DNA of 64,000 nt from Bradyrhizobium vignae. Lineage in GTDB: Bacteria > Pseudomonadota > Alphaproteobacteria > Rhizobiales > Xanthobacteraceae. Positions 45,578 to 53,373 of the stretch are shown piece after piece. The first letter of the stretch is position 1; each line of letters opens with the position of its first letter. The stretch is from contig NZ_RDQF01000006.1 of NCBI RefSeq assembly GCF_004114425.1, positions 62,001 to 126,000 of the forward strand. Reading direction: 5' to 3'. The notes beneath the pieces are model-generated. The model saw only the letters and a list, made by a program, of their open reading frames with translations. It ran no database searches and had not been told where the DNA came from. A program made the translations under genes and the position numbers.

Positions 45578-46258
45578 ATGCGCCTCCTCATCATCGAAGA
45601 CGACCGCGAATCCGCCGACTACCTCGCCAAGGCGTTTCGCGAAGTCGGACACATTGCCGACCACGCCGCTGACGGCGAGGAAGGCCTCGCCATGGCCGAG
45701 AACGGCGATTACGACGTGCTGGTGGTCGATCGCATGCTGCCCAAGCGCGACGGCCTGTCGCTGATCGGCGCACTGCGCGACAAGGGCAACACGACGCCGG
45801 TGCTGATTCTCTCAGCGCTCGGGCAGGTCGATGACCGCATCAAGGGCCTGCGTGCCGGCGGCGACGACTATCTGCCAAAGCCCTATTCCTTCGCCGAGCT
45901 GCTGGCCCGCGTCGAAGTGCTGTCGCGCCGTCGCGGCGGCCCGGCCGAAGAGACGCTTTATCGCGTCGGCGACCTCGAGCTCGACCGGCTGTCGCATCGC
46001 GTCGCCCGCGGCAAGGACGAGCTGACCCTGCAACCGCGCGAATTCCGCCTGCTCGAATATCTCATGAAGCATGCCGGCCAGGTGGTGACCCGCACCATGC
46101 TCTTGGAGAACGTCTGGGACTATCATTTCGATCCGCAGACCAACGTGATCGACGTGCACATCTCGCGGCTGCGCTCCAAGATCGACAAGGGCTTCGAGCG
46201 CCCGCTGCTGCACACGATCCGCGGCGCCGGATACATGATCCGTGACGGCATTAGATAA
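45578..46258 (+). CDS. Response regulator, OmpR family; 3' end is the island attachment site
   Basis: The 226-residue regulator has a receiver domain (IIEDDRES, phospho-acceptor Asp in VVDRMLPKRDG, Lys in YLPKPYS) and a winged helix (LQPREFRLLEYLMKHAGQVV, NVIDVHISRLRSKI). A TTG start ten codons upstream is possible. The last codons GYMIRDGIR and stop lie in or next to a 24-bp repeat that recurs at 54692. Only the final Arg codon differs (AGA here, CGG at the right end), which shows that the island supplied this 3' end. Its cognate kinase is now 8.4 kb away at 54705. Confidence 0.92.
   Translation: MRLLIIEDDRESADYLAKAFREVGHIADHAADGEEGLAMAENGDYDVLVVDRMLPKRDGLSLIGALRDKGNTTPVLILSALGQVDDRIKGLRAGGDDYLPKPYSFAELLARVEVLSRRRGGPAEETLYRVGDLELDRLSHRVARGKDELTLQPREFRLLEYLMKHAGQVVTRTMLLENVWDYHFDPQTNVIDVHISRLRSKIDKGFERPLLHTIRGAGYMIRDGIR
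46229..46252. repeat. attL, left island direct repeat
   Basis: This 24-bp copy starts GGATACATGATCC and ends GACGGCATT, and is identical to 54692-54715. After it, similarity continues weakly (AGATAAA against CGGTAAA), so both junctions encode Ile-Arg-stop for the regulator. Confidence 0.9.
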
Positions 46259-46300
46259 AACATAGTATTTTCAATAGGTTAGTATTATATCGGCTGTGGC

Positions 46301-46319
46301 GCTTACCGGCCGATTACCG
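46301..46319. repeat. Candidate integrase arm-type sites, left end
   Basis: GCTTACCG (46301-46308) and GATTACCG (46312-46319) lie 11 bp apart, one helical turn, just inside attL. GCTTACCG also occurs twice at the right end. Repeated short motifs next to both att cores are what tyrosine integrase arm sites look like. Confidence 0.4.
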
Positions 46320-46344
46320 GCGCAGACGCGCGCTCCCGATCGCC

Positions 46345-46728
46345 ATGCCAGCCGCTTTCGAGTTTCTTCTCCCCACCGCTGCCAAGGACGTCCCCTCGGG
46401 TCCCGACTGGATCCACGAGGTGAAGTACGACGGGTACCGGCTTCGGGTGGAGCGGGACGGCGCGCGCGTCCGGCTCATCACGCGAGGGGGCCATGACTGG
46501 ACCCGGCGCTTCCCCTGGATCGCGGAGGCTGCACTCAAGAACAGGATCACACGCTTCGTGGTCGATGGCGAGGCCGTCGTGCTCGGCGTCGACGGTGTGT
46601 CCGACTTCGACGCCCTGCACTCCCGCAAGTACGATGACGAGGTCCAGCTCTACGCCTTCGACTGCCTAGCGCTGGACGGCGACGACCTTCGGCGCTTGCC
46701 GCTGACCATGACAAGGAGGAAGCTCTAA
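46345..46728 (+). CDS. ATP-dependent DNA ligase, truncated adenylation domain
   Basis: The 127-residue product has the adenylation motif with the catalytic lysine in HEVKYDGYRLRVER (motif I). The motif III-like VVDGEAVVLGVDG and YAFDCLALDG follow. It stops right after, before the rest of the adenylation domain and the OB domain, so it is less than half of a LigD-type ligase and cannot seal nicks alone. Start support is weak (no clear ribosome-binding site). It is cargo near attL. It may be a remnant or an annotated short ligase. Confidence 0.65.
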   Translation: MPAAFEFLLPTAAKDVPSGPDWIHEVKYDGYRLRVERDGARVRLITRGGHDWTRRFPWIAEAALKNRITRFVVDGEAVVLGVDGVSDFDALHSRKYDDEVQLYAFDCLALDGDDLRRLPLTMTRRKL

Positions 46729-46797
46729 AGCGAAGTGGGCTCACCTACTTGCTGCGACTAAAAACTTTTCATGCCGGAAAGGTGTGAGCCGCGGCGA

Positions 46798-47130
46798 TCA
46801 GAACACGTTCGCGACATGCTCTAGCAGCTCTACCCACTCGCCGGGCTCGAACGTTACGAGACGGAAGTCGCCGGCCTTTGACCAACGGATTTCGAGCACC
46901 TTGTGGCCGATGTGCCGAATTTGGATCCGCGAAAACTCATCGAGCCGCGTCGGTCTGAATGGCGTCAGGAGCGAGCCGGACAGCCCTCGCTGCGCGAATT
47001 CGCGAAACTGCTTCTGCTCGCCTTCGACGGTCATGTTGCCGACGAGCTCCTCGAACCTCAGCACGTCAAACGCCAGCCGCCCGAGCTCTTTGGCTCGCTT
47101 CAATCTGGCTTGGCGGTCGCTCGCTCTCAT
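46798..47130 (-). CDS. Hypothetical island protein
   Basis: The 110-residue soluble protein is rich in charged residues (ASDRQARLKRAKELGRLAFD, IRHIGHKVLEIRWSKAGDFR, LVTFEPGEWVELLEHV). Codon use and composition look coding. It is the last of a leftward set of small genes in the island. No domain is recognised. Confidence 0.6.
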   Translation of the reverse strand: MRASDRQARLKRAKELGRLAFDVLRFEELVGNMTVEGEQKQFREFAQRGLSGSLLTPFRPTRLDEFSRIQIRHIGHKVLEIRWSKAGDFRLVTFEPGEWVELLEHVANVF

Positions 47131-47208
47131 GGGCGGGTCTCTCGGACGAGGAGCGGCGGCTCAGCGCCGCCGCTCCGGTTCGCTTGATCTCCTTTTCGCC
47201 TTACCGGC

Positions 47209-47451
47209 TCAGTCGGGGTGGCACCCCAGACGTTCCATCGCATAGGACATTCGGGCGAGCACAACGTTGAGCTCGGAGGTGGCGGCAATCTGGTCTTGCG
47301 CATCGAGCAGCCCGTCGAGCATGTCATCCAGAAGACCCGTCCGTTCCTCCCTCATGGCGACGATCGTCCGGTCAAGTTGCTCATCATCGAGATGATTGAT
47401 GGCTCGGGCGAGCCGAAGCCATTGATCAATAGAGCGATCAGCCTCAGACAT
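47209..47451 (-). CDS. Hypothetical island protein, helical
   Basis: The 80-residue helical acidic protein (QWLRLARAINHLDDEQLDRT, LLDDMLDGLLDAQDQIAATS) starts inside the end of the upstream gene, overlapping by eight bases, so the two are coupled. No domain is recognised. An earlier start would only add sequence from the neighbour's other frame. Confidence 0.55.
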   Translation of the reverse strand: MSEADRSIDQWLRLARAINHLDDEQLDRTIVAMREERTGLLDDMLDGLLDAQDQIAATSELNVVLARMSYAMERLGCHPD

Positions 47452-47839
47452 ATGCCGCCTCCTTCCCGCCAGAGGAGGAGAGCTGGTGACGCAGGTGATG
47501 CTTCGCGGCGGGAACGGCGAGCGTCCAAGCGGCCGGGAGGTCGTCGCTGTGCTGATCGAGAAAGCATGCGGCGCGACGAAGTAGCCGAAGAACTCGCCGC
47601 TCCGCGACAAGACGAATTTGCGGGGCATGACTACCATCAACGATAGCGTTCATCTCCGAGAGCGCACAGGAAATCTGAAACATCACGCCGGTTATGCTTT
47701 CCGGCGTGAGCTCTTCCGCCTTGGCGACCAGCGCCGCCATGCGACGCCGGGTTAGTTCGTCATCGACCGAACGCCATTGTTCAGCGAGCTGGTTGTAACG
47801 ATGTGTCAAGTTGCTGCACCGGGCAAAGTTGCATTTCAT
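47444..47839 (-). CDS. Hypothetical island protein
   Basis: The 131-residue protein starts MKCNFARCSNLTHRYNQLAE and has a helical middle (RRRMAALVAKAEELTPESIT). AAGGAGA precedes the ATG at 47839 by one base more than usual, which decides this start over a longer frame. It is the first gene of a leftward pair and lies just downstream of a cluster of CTAC/GTAG palindromes. No family is recognised. Confidence 0.55.
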   Translation of the reverse strand: MKCNFARCSNLTHRYNQLAEQWRSVDDELTRRRMAALVAKAEELTPESITGVMFQISCALSEMNAIVDGSHAPQIRLVAERRVLRLLRRAACFLDQHSDDLPAAWTLAVPAAKHHLRHQLSSSGGKEAAYV

Positions 47840-47906
47840 TCTCCTTCTGCGCGATTTGCGCAGCAAGAAGAGAAGTAACGGCGTGCCCCAGAATGCCAAC
47901 GGAAAT

Positions 47907-48025
47907 GCCACACTACGTTTTGTGGCTGTGGACACTACGAAGTGTAGCGAGGAGTTGAGATCCGCATGCAGTCACAGGAGAATTCTACGAACGACACTCC
48001 GGCCTGCGATACTACGATTTGTAGT
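47907..48025. promoter_or_regulatory. Array of ACTAC-N5-GTAGT-like palindromes
   Basis: Four related motifs lie in the 197-bp gap before the leftward gene at 47839: CACTACGTTTTGTGG (47909-47923), ACACTACGAAGTGTAG (47931-47946), ATTCTACGAACGACAC (47981-47996) and ACTACGATTTGTAGT (48010-48024, perfect arms). Repeated near-identical palindromes at one promoter suggest an operator array for a repressor, perhaps a phage-type regulator. Confidence 0.55.
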
Positions 48026-48036
48026 GCGAAGAAACT

Positions 48037-48473
48037 TTAGTCGGAGATCGTGGCGAGCGAGCTGGATCGCGCATATCCGAGCACTTCCAGTAGCTCCGCC
48101 GGCGCGCTGCGCAGCGAGAGCGCGCCCTTCCATCTGACGAAGGGCAGCGGTCGCGAGTTGTGGAGCACGAATGCGAAGTGGTTCGGCGCGTACCAGCGGC
48201 TCAGATGCGGCCGGACGCAATCGACGATCTCGGTGATGCCGATGACGCCCCCGAGCTGCTGCTCGCACGCGAGACGCACGCCGAAGCGCCTCTCGATCTC
48301 GTCCGGCCGGATCGCGTCCGGACGCTGGGTTGCGTGGATCAGGACCGGGCCGCGATAGGTCGTCGCCCAGGAGCGGTTCTCGACGTCCTTGAGCACGGTC
48401 GCGCCGGACTGGACGTCGATCCCGCCGGTGATGATGAGAGCCGCCCAGGCTGGCGTATCGAGATTATCTTCAT
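48037..48473 (-). pseudogene. ASCH-domain protein, frameshifted
   Basis: The natural start at 48473 reads MKIISIRQP and then loses frame. Restoring one base near 48450 gives WAALIITGGIDVQSGATVLK followed by DVENRSWATTYRGPVLIHAT, the ASCH signature. The downstream frame (to 48037) is intact and could be started at GTG 48396, which would give a 119-residue product lacking the first strand and helix. ASCH domains bind RNA or modified nucleotides. The lesion is one missing base, so a sequencing error is possible. Confidence 0.65.
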
Positions 48474-48616
48474 GCCCCGATCAGACTATTGACTGACCTC
48501 GCGAAGCCAACGGAAAAGCCGCCGTTCTAACAGCTAAACCAGCAACTTTGGAGCGCACCAGCCGCCCGGAACTCGCTGTGCTGAGGATTAGCCGGCTCGC
48601 CTTGGGTTCGCTGTTC

Positions 48617-48865
48617 TCAGGGATGCAAAGGCGCGCAAAACCAGTCCGCCCCTGCGCGCGAGCGGCTGTCCATTCCCTCTTCGACCCGCGTGCCGTTGAG
48701 ATAGAGGTACGTGCATCGCTTCCGGTAGGCCGGCTGTCCGTCACTATTGAAGGAGCCGACCATTTCGATTGAGGAGCCCACGTAGACGCCTTGATTGAGA
48801 AGATATCCGATCACGAGGACCACGATTAAGCCGAAGAATGCCCAGCCGACTGGTGGTAACTTCAT
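48617..48865 (-). CDS. Small membrane-anchored hypothetical protein
   Basis: The 82-residue protein starts MKLPPVGWAFFGLIVVLVIG, a single membrane helix. A short exported domain follows with cysteines in YRKRCTYLYLNGTRVEEG and DWFCAPLHP. No good family match is known to me. It lies alone between the ASCH pseudogene and a weak remnant. Confidence 0.5.
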   Translation of the reverse strand: MKLPPVGWAFFGLIVVLVIGYLLNQGVYVGSSIEMVGSFNSDGQPAYRKRCTYLYLNGTRVEEGMDSRSRAGADWFCAPLHP

Positions 48866-48952
48866 TGCCAGAGCCCCAACCTTTGCGTGTCTTTGGCCGA
48901 TCGTTGCCGGATCTCTTTCGGCCCGTCAAGTTGTCTGCGCCGTCCGCTCCCC

Positions 48953-49159
48953 TCAGGGAGAGCTCGTGCCCTTCGCCAAGGCTTCCAGTAGCGCCGCCTT
49001 TTTCGCCTCCATGAATTCCACGTAGCGCAGCGACGGATCGACCGCACGCGCGGCTTTGAATGTGTGGTTCAGCTCCCGCAGCTGGCCCTTGGACGCGAGC
49101 CTAGCATTGATCTCCGAGACCGGCGCGCGGGTTCTAGGTCTCGTTTTTACGTCGGCTTG
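48953..49159 (-). pseudogene. Possible decayed reading frame
   Basis: An open frame without a usable start reads KGQLRELNHTFKAARAVDPS and LRYVEFMEAKKAALLEALAK before a stop at 48953. The composition looks protein-like, but the only ATG is close to the end. It may be the tail of a lost gene. The family is unknown. The rest of the 48866-49342 gap holds only the FixK-like promoter. Confidence 0.25.
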
Positions 49160-49261
49160 TTAGGGAATAACGGACGCGCTGGGGGTAGAGACGACCGCCG
49201 CTTGTGACCCAATTGAGACATCGTTCCGCGCGGCCGCCTACTTGCTCGTTCCCGAGAAAAG

Positions 49262-49275
49262 TTGACCCAGATCAA
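49262..49275 (+). promoter_or_regulatory. FixK/FNR-type box in the island
   Basis: TTGACCCAGATCAA matches TTG(A/C)-N6-(T/G)CAA, the Bradyrhizobium FixK2 box. A TTACTT -10-like hexamer (49297-49302) is centred 31 bp from the box centre, close to class II geometry. The downstream ATG is at 49343, so the gene may be induced under low oxygen. Confidence 0.6.
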
Positions 49276-49342
49276 CATGGCTCGCACGAGAGCGCGTTAC
49301 TTGCGAGCCGGCTCGGGAGGCGTTTACCTGAAGGAGGAGCAA

Positions 49343-49768
49343 ATGAAGCCACTTTCTGAACAACTCGCCGAATTGTCGGTGCACGCAAAAAATACCGAAA
49401 CTGCCTTTGCTGCCGCACAAAAGGAAGCGCGTGACAAGATCGAAGCGCGGAAAGCAGAGGCGCTTTCGGCTGCAAAGATGGCAGTCGAAAAGGTGAGCCA
49501 GCAAATCAAGTCGGTCGGCGAGTCTGCCGGCAGAGACAGGCAAGCGCTGCAAGCAAAAATCACCGCGGACGTGAACACCTTGAAGGCGTACGCGCTCCAG
49601 GCAAAGCATGATATCAAGGCCAACCTTGCCGAGGAGCGCGCAACGCTTCTGGAAGAAGACGCCGGTTTCGCGATCGATTACGCCATAGCCTCGGTTGAAC
49701 AGGCACAACTCGCCGTCCTCGACGCGATCGACGCTCGCCGTGCCGCCGAGCAAGCTAGGCGCAGTTAG
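49343..49768 (+). CDS. Alanine-rich coiled-coil protein
   Basis: The 141-residue protein is almost entirely helix-forming, rich in Ala, Lys, Glu and Gln (for example ARDKIEARKAEALSAAKMAV). The pattern resembles phasins or other coiled-coil granule or stress proteins, but no domain can be named. AAGGAGGAGC directly before the ATG at 49343 decides the start. A FixK-like box lies about 70 bp upstream and an intrinsic terminator follows, so it is a single-gene unit. Confidence 0.75.
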   Translation: MKPLSEQLAELSVHAKNTETAFAAAQKEARDKIEARKAEALSAAKMAVEKVSQQIKSVGESAGRDRQALQAKITADVNTLKAYALQAKHDIKANLAEERATLLEEDAGFAIDYAIASVEQAQLAVLDAIDARRAAEQARRS

Positions 49769-49788
49769 CATCAGGAACTCTCCAAACC

Positions 49789-49815
49789 GAGGCCGCCTCG
49801 GTTGGCGGCCTCTTT
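49789..49815 (+). terminator. Intrinsic terminator of the coiled-coil gene
   Basis: GAGGCCGCC (49789-49797) pairs perfectly with GGCGGCCTC (49804-49812) around a six-base loop, followed by TTTC. It lies 20 bp past the stop at 49768. Confidence 0.75.
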
Positions 49816-50527
49816 CATATCGGGCCAAGCTACGACGTCGCCTATTGGGCCCTTTGCGGCTGATCCCGGCACCCGTCTTGAGGTCGGCCGTCACGGGTAG
49901 TCCCGGCACGGCCTAGCGCGAACCGCCGCTGATGACCCAGACCTCCGTCCCGACCGCGCGAAACAAGCGTCAGCGCGGCAGATAAGGTCAGTCAACTTGA
50001 CAGTGGGGCATGGCTAGTTTCGTCGCCTCTTTGCCAATGCTCCGCCTGCTCAGCCAGGCCTTGCTTTAGTAGAGGCTCTGGCGAGCTTTAAGATCGTGGT
50101 GAAACAATGCAGCTATCTTTCTGGCGCTTGAAAGGACCCGATGACGGCGACGAGAGGCGCGGGATCGATCAAGGTCAAAGTTGAGGAATCGCTGCTTCGC
50201 GGACGGACGATCCGGGGCATTGTGTGAGCTGCTCTGCAAACTTGAAAGCTTCGAGATCATGCTGGCCTCCTGAGCTAAGCTGCTAGGCGCGGTCAACGCC
50301 TTGGTTCTCATATCGCAAGAAGCCTGTTTTCGAAATTCCGGTGGGTTGCTTAAGGACATTTGCGAGTGACAGCGTGGGTCGGACGGCTTTGCGCAACTGG
50401 AAACACAATTGAGCAGCCCCCCCTTCCGCCTTCTCCGTATATCCCCTTAGGGTATCGACCTGAATTTTCTGATGTTTCTTCTCCTGCTATTGGGTGACCA
50501 TGCCCTCGGCTGTGTAGGAGTCGGAAC
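49816..50527. other. Gene-poor island stretch
   Basis: About 710 bp hold no convincing gene. A 97-codon minus-strand frame (50066-50359) exists but has no ribosome-binding site and a basic, Ser-rich product that I do not trust. The rightmost 130 bp should hold the promoter of the DUF6894 gene; CCCTTAGGGTAT at about 50442 is a near-palindrome there. Confidence 0.45.
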
Positions 50528-50761
50528 ATGAAGGACGTCTATTTCCATTACTCCAATGCACGCGGCTTGTTGATTGATCCAAGCGGCACGGCCGTGGACC
50601 ACTTGGTGGAGGCATGCGAGCGCGCAGATCGTGTAGTGCGGTCGCTCATCATGACAGCGAGCGCGGAAGATTGGCGCGGTTGGGTCCTCCACGTTACCGA
50701 TAATGACGGCGATCAAATCTTTGACGTGCCGTTCGCAACAGTGCTCGGCAAGCCGCACTAA
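50528..50761 (+). CDS. DUF6894-like small protein
   Basis: The 77-residue protein begins MKDVYFHYSNARGLLIDPSG and ends HVTDNDGDQIFDVPFATVLG. This is the layout of DUF6894 proteins, which are abundant in Bradyrhizobium and Methylobacterium and lack a known function. TAGGAG precedes the ATG by seven bases. Such genes are often seen in islands and stress-linked loci. Confidence 0.72.
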   Translation: MKDVYFHYSNARGLLIDPSGTAVDHLVEACERADRVVRSLIMTASAEDWRGWVLHVTDNDGDQIFDVPFATVLGKPH

Positions 50762-50812
50762 GAGGGCAAAATGCTTGCGCGCCGCGGGTGTCACTTCAGC
50801 GAGGCTTAATTC

Positions 50813-51013
50813 ATGTTGGACGCTGCAACTCTGCGTGAAGATCTTGCCGTTATGGAAAAGCAAATTCAGTTCAATCCCAACGACAACGATCTTATCAACA
50901 GATACCTGACATATGCTCGCAAGGTTCGTGAAATTGAATTTCACGAGAACGGTTACGTCACTGCACGGAATCAGCCAACTCAAGGACGCAAGTTTGGAAA
51001 ATCGTTTGCTTAG
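50813..51013 (+). CDS. Hypothetical small island protein
   Basis: The 66-residue helical protein (MLDAATLREDLAVMEKQIQF, NDLINRYLTYARKVREIEF) lies 51 bp after the DUF6894 gene and is probably cotranscribed with it. No domain is recognised. The start has only weak ribosome-binding support (GCGAGG nearby). Confidence 0.5.
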   Translation: MLDAATLREDLAVMEKQIQFNPNDNDLINRYLTYARKVREIEFHENGYVTARNQPTQGRKFGKSFA

Positions 51014-51221
51014 ACAACTACAATTGGCTCATTATCATAGCTGGCGCGGCGCTCGCCGTAGTAATCCCGCCAAGCCGTCGCTTTGCTGTTCTCGAGTCCG
51101 GAATTGGCCCTTAGTGGACGTTCACGCGGGCATCGTTGATGTCTGCTTTTGGGGGCACCGCGACCCCGCCTAACCGCTCGACATCGTCGCGATGCCCACG
51201 CGCCGAATTGCGCGCCATCAC

Positions 51222-51743
51222 CTAGCGCATCGCGACGACCCGATTTTTACTGTGCCATTCGTTTACTCTTGCGCTCCACCTCTCGTGCAAGCTCGTCAGC
51301 TCAAGGTATGCCGCCCCGTGATTAGGCCGCTGCCTTAGACGCTTGATCAGAACCTCGCACTCGATGCAATGGCGGATCAGAGTATCGGCCCAGAAGTGGT
51401 AGGCAACGTCCTCGTCGATGACGCCCTTCCTGATGCCGACGGCGAGAAGCTCGTGGATATTTAAATACGATCTCACGTGAGCGTAGTCGTCGCTGGCCTC
51501 AAACCTCGCCATCAGCGTTGAGTTAGCGGTATGCTTTGCCAAAATCAGCGCAGCCGCTTCATACTTCGCATGGGCGGTCAGCATCGGCTGATCCATCTCG
51601 GTCTTGATGAAAAAGTCGACGGCCGCTCTGTTCTTCGCGATACTGCGCTGCACTCGGATCGCTCGCATCGCCACGAGGCTAGCTATCAACGCGATGCTCG
51701 CCGTTGCTATAGTAGCGTGCGACGCCCACCAGTCCCAATCCAT
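51222..51743 (-). CDS. DUF4760-like membrane protein
   Basis: The 173-residue protein has one N-terminal helix (ATIATASIALIASLVAMRAI), followed by RVQRSIAKNRAAVDFFIKTE and a helical cytoplasmic part with NIHELLAVGIRKGVIDEDVA. This matches the DUF4760 pattern as I know it. GGGGGAAACA precedes the ATG at 51743. Function is unknown. Confidence 0.65.
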   Translation of the reverse strand: MDWDWWASHATIATASIALIASLVAMRAIRVQRSIAKNRAAVDFFIKTEMDQPMLTAHAKYEAAALILAKHTANSTLMARFEASDDYAHVRSYLNIHELLAVGIRKGVIDEDVAYHFWADTLIRHCIECEVLIKRLRQRPNHGAAYLELTSLHERWSARVNEWHSKNRVVAMR

Positions 51744-51862
51744 TGTTTCCCCCAAAGCCACCAAAATAGGGTGTATTAAACTCTCGGCACACGTACCATT
51801 ATCATTTGGTTGGAGGGCTGCCCAAGAGCTCGTATGGATCCGCGCGCCCTCCCAGCTCGGCG

Positions 51863-52174
51863 CTACACTGGCCCGCAGTTGTCGACGATGACGCGAAGTG
51901 ATTTGCGCAATGCCTGACAGTCGGCCTCTTGCGGCTGGTAAGTCGCCATGAACAGGGTGGCGCTCTCGACGGTGGTCGAGGGTTGAAACGCCAAGATGAT
52001 CAATGGCTTTTCGAGCCCCGGTCGGGGCGTGACCTTTTCTAAGATTGAGACGACCCTGGCCCGTTCGAACTCGATGCCAGCTCGGATTGCTCTCTCGACC
52101 GCACCTTCAAGGGATCGATCGCGATCGTTGAACACGGCTTGGAGCACTTTCGCGCGCATCTCAGAGAACGTCAT
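51863..52174 (-). CDS. Hypothetical island protein
   Basis: The 103-residue protein starts MTFSEMRAKVLQAVFNDRDR and contains ATLFMATYQPQEADCQALRK. GGAGAAAGAACC precedes the ATG at 52174. It lies in the leftward gene run that starts with the integrase. No domain is recognised. Confidence 0.55.
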   Translation of the reverse strand: MTFSEMRAKVLQAVFNDRDRSLEGAVERAIRAGIEFERARVVSILEKVTPRPGLEKPLIILAFQPSTTVESATLFMATYQPQEADCQALRKSLRVIVDNCGPV

Positions 52175-52271
52175 GGTTCTTTCTCCGGAAATGGACCGCC
52201 GCCGGGCAAAGCCAAGAAAACCCCCCGGCGGCGGTGTCGACGATCTCGCCTGCAACGAGGTCGGTCGAAAC

Positions 52272-52544
52272 TCATCTCTTGCTCGCCGCGAGTGCGGCCG
52301 CAGCGCCGGCGCGAAGACCGGCGGCGTGCGCGTCCTTTAGACGTTCGACCGATGCATCAATTTTACCAGAGAGCCGTTCGATCTTGTCGTACTTACTCCA
52401 CGTCTCCCCGGTCTCCTTGTGAAGCCCGGCGAGCTGCTGGATGACGGTATCGATCGATCCAACCTCGTCAGCTAGGGCATCGAGCCGATGGAGTTTAACA
52501 GACCGCCGGGCGCGAGCGCCGCTAAAGGGAATAGGATCAGCCAT
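52272..52544 (-). CDS. Hypothetical island protein, coiled coil
   Basis: The 90-residue protein has a basic N-terminus and a helical acidic middle (DEVGSIDTVIQQLAGLHKET), ending in an Ala-rich helix. It is 10 bp downstream of the 81-residue gene, so the two are in one operon. No family is recognised. Confidence 0.55.
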   Translation of the reverse strand: MADPIPFSGARARRSVKLHRLDALADEVGSIDTVIQQLAGLHKETGETWSKYDKIERLSGKIDASVERLKDAHAAGLRAGAAAALAASKR

Positions 52545-52554
52545 CGCAAGCGCC

Positions 52555-52800
52555 TCAGAAAAACTCGGCTTCGTCCGGCACGGGCTCGGCCGCGCGCGCT
52601 GTCGGCGCGCGGCTCGGCCCCAGCTCCTGGACCCAGCGAAGCGCCTCGACGAGCTGACGCTCGATTTGGAGGGCCTCGTCGAAAGTCATGCCGCCAGCCA
52701 AATCGGCGTGTTGGTGTTGGGCGCAGAAAGCTGCGAGGTCGCGCACCAAGCCGAGCAACTTGCCGGCGCGACGGTACGGGCTGAGGAGGCGTTCGGTCAT
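52555..52800 (-). CDS. Hypothetical island protein
   Basis: The 81-residue protein starts MTERLLSPYRRAGKLLGLVR and has a helical DEALQIERQLVEALRWVQEL. GAGGACAGAG precedes the ATG at 52800. It is the gene next to the excisionase-like gene in the leftward operon. Function is unknown. Confidence 0.55.
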   Translation of the reverse strand: MTERLLSPYRRAGKLLGLVRDLAAFCAQHQHADLAGGMTFDEALQIERQLVEALRWVQELGPSRAPTARAAEPVPDEAEFF

Positions 52801-52942
52801 TCTCTGTCCTCGATCGGTGGGGGAGAGAAGGCGCCCCCAGGCGGGCTTTCCGGACACCTGGGGGCGCTGTGCCGCGCGACGTACTTCCGGCCGCGCGGCG
52901 GCTGCGTCACGCCGGAGACTGCGACGGCGCGGCTGCAAACGT

Positions 52943-53215
52943 TCAGGAGGGTTCGGCTTCTGAGCCGTCCGCGGATTTCGCGTCGGGCAAGCGATCGAGC
53001 CACACGCCGATCGCGTCGCGCATGACTAGAAGACGACGCCCGTGCTTCTTGGCGGGGAGAGCCCCCTCGTTGATCGCCTGGCGCGTCGACGTCAGACCGA
53101 TGCCGGTGAGGGCGCTAACCTCTTCGGGTGAGAGAGCCAGACGCTGCGCGAGCGGCACGGCGTTCTTTTCACGCTGGGCGGGCGGCGCGGACTTTCTTTG
53201 ACCAAACCTTTTCAT
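52943..53215 (-). CDS. Excisionase-like / MerR-type HTH protein
   Basis: The 90-residue protein has a winged HTH of the excisionase (HTH_17) kind: LSPEEVSALTGIGLTSTRQA, then INEGALPAKKHGRRLLVMRD. In integrative elements such proteins bend att DNA for excision or regulate the integrase. It lies 158 bp beyond the integrase stop, on the same strand, which fits. A role in plain regulation is equally possible. Confidence 0.72.
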   Translation of the reverse strand: MKRFGQRKSAPPAQREKNAVPLAQRLALSPEEVSALTGIGLTSTRQAINEGALPAKKHGRRLLVMRDAIGVWLDRLPDAKSADGSEAEPS

Positions 53216-53297
53216 GTCGAGACGAGCTTTCTTGACAGCTGACGATATGAGTTACGCTCTAGTGAAGCGAAACTGGTTTGGTTTGCTGATTTGATCT

Positions 53298-53338
53298 AGT
53301 GCAAAAGTGGGTCGAGCCATACGACCCATTTTTGCACT
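53298..53338. repeat. 41-bp near-perfect palindrome at the integrase 3' end
   Basis: AGTGCAAAAGTGGGTCG (53298-53314) pairs with CGACCCATTTTTGCACT (53322-53338) with one mismatch. It lies where the normal C-terminal end of the integrase should be encoded. It may be an inserted palindromic element or the integrase terminator. Confidence 0.65.
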
Positions 53339-53373
53339 TGACGATGCGAAGCCAACCTCTTCGGTAGGCGTTC

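Noticed and set aside
48862..49047. Minus-strand 61-codon Arg/Trp-rich frame
   Set aside because: A different frame over the same bases gives a more protein-like sequence; this one looks like a shadow.
50066..50359. 97-codon minus-strand frame in the island
   Set aside because: No ribosome-binding site, odd composition and no recognisable domain; kept only as part of the gene-poor stretch.
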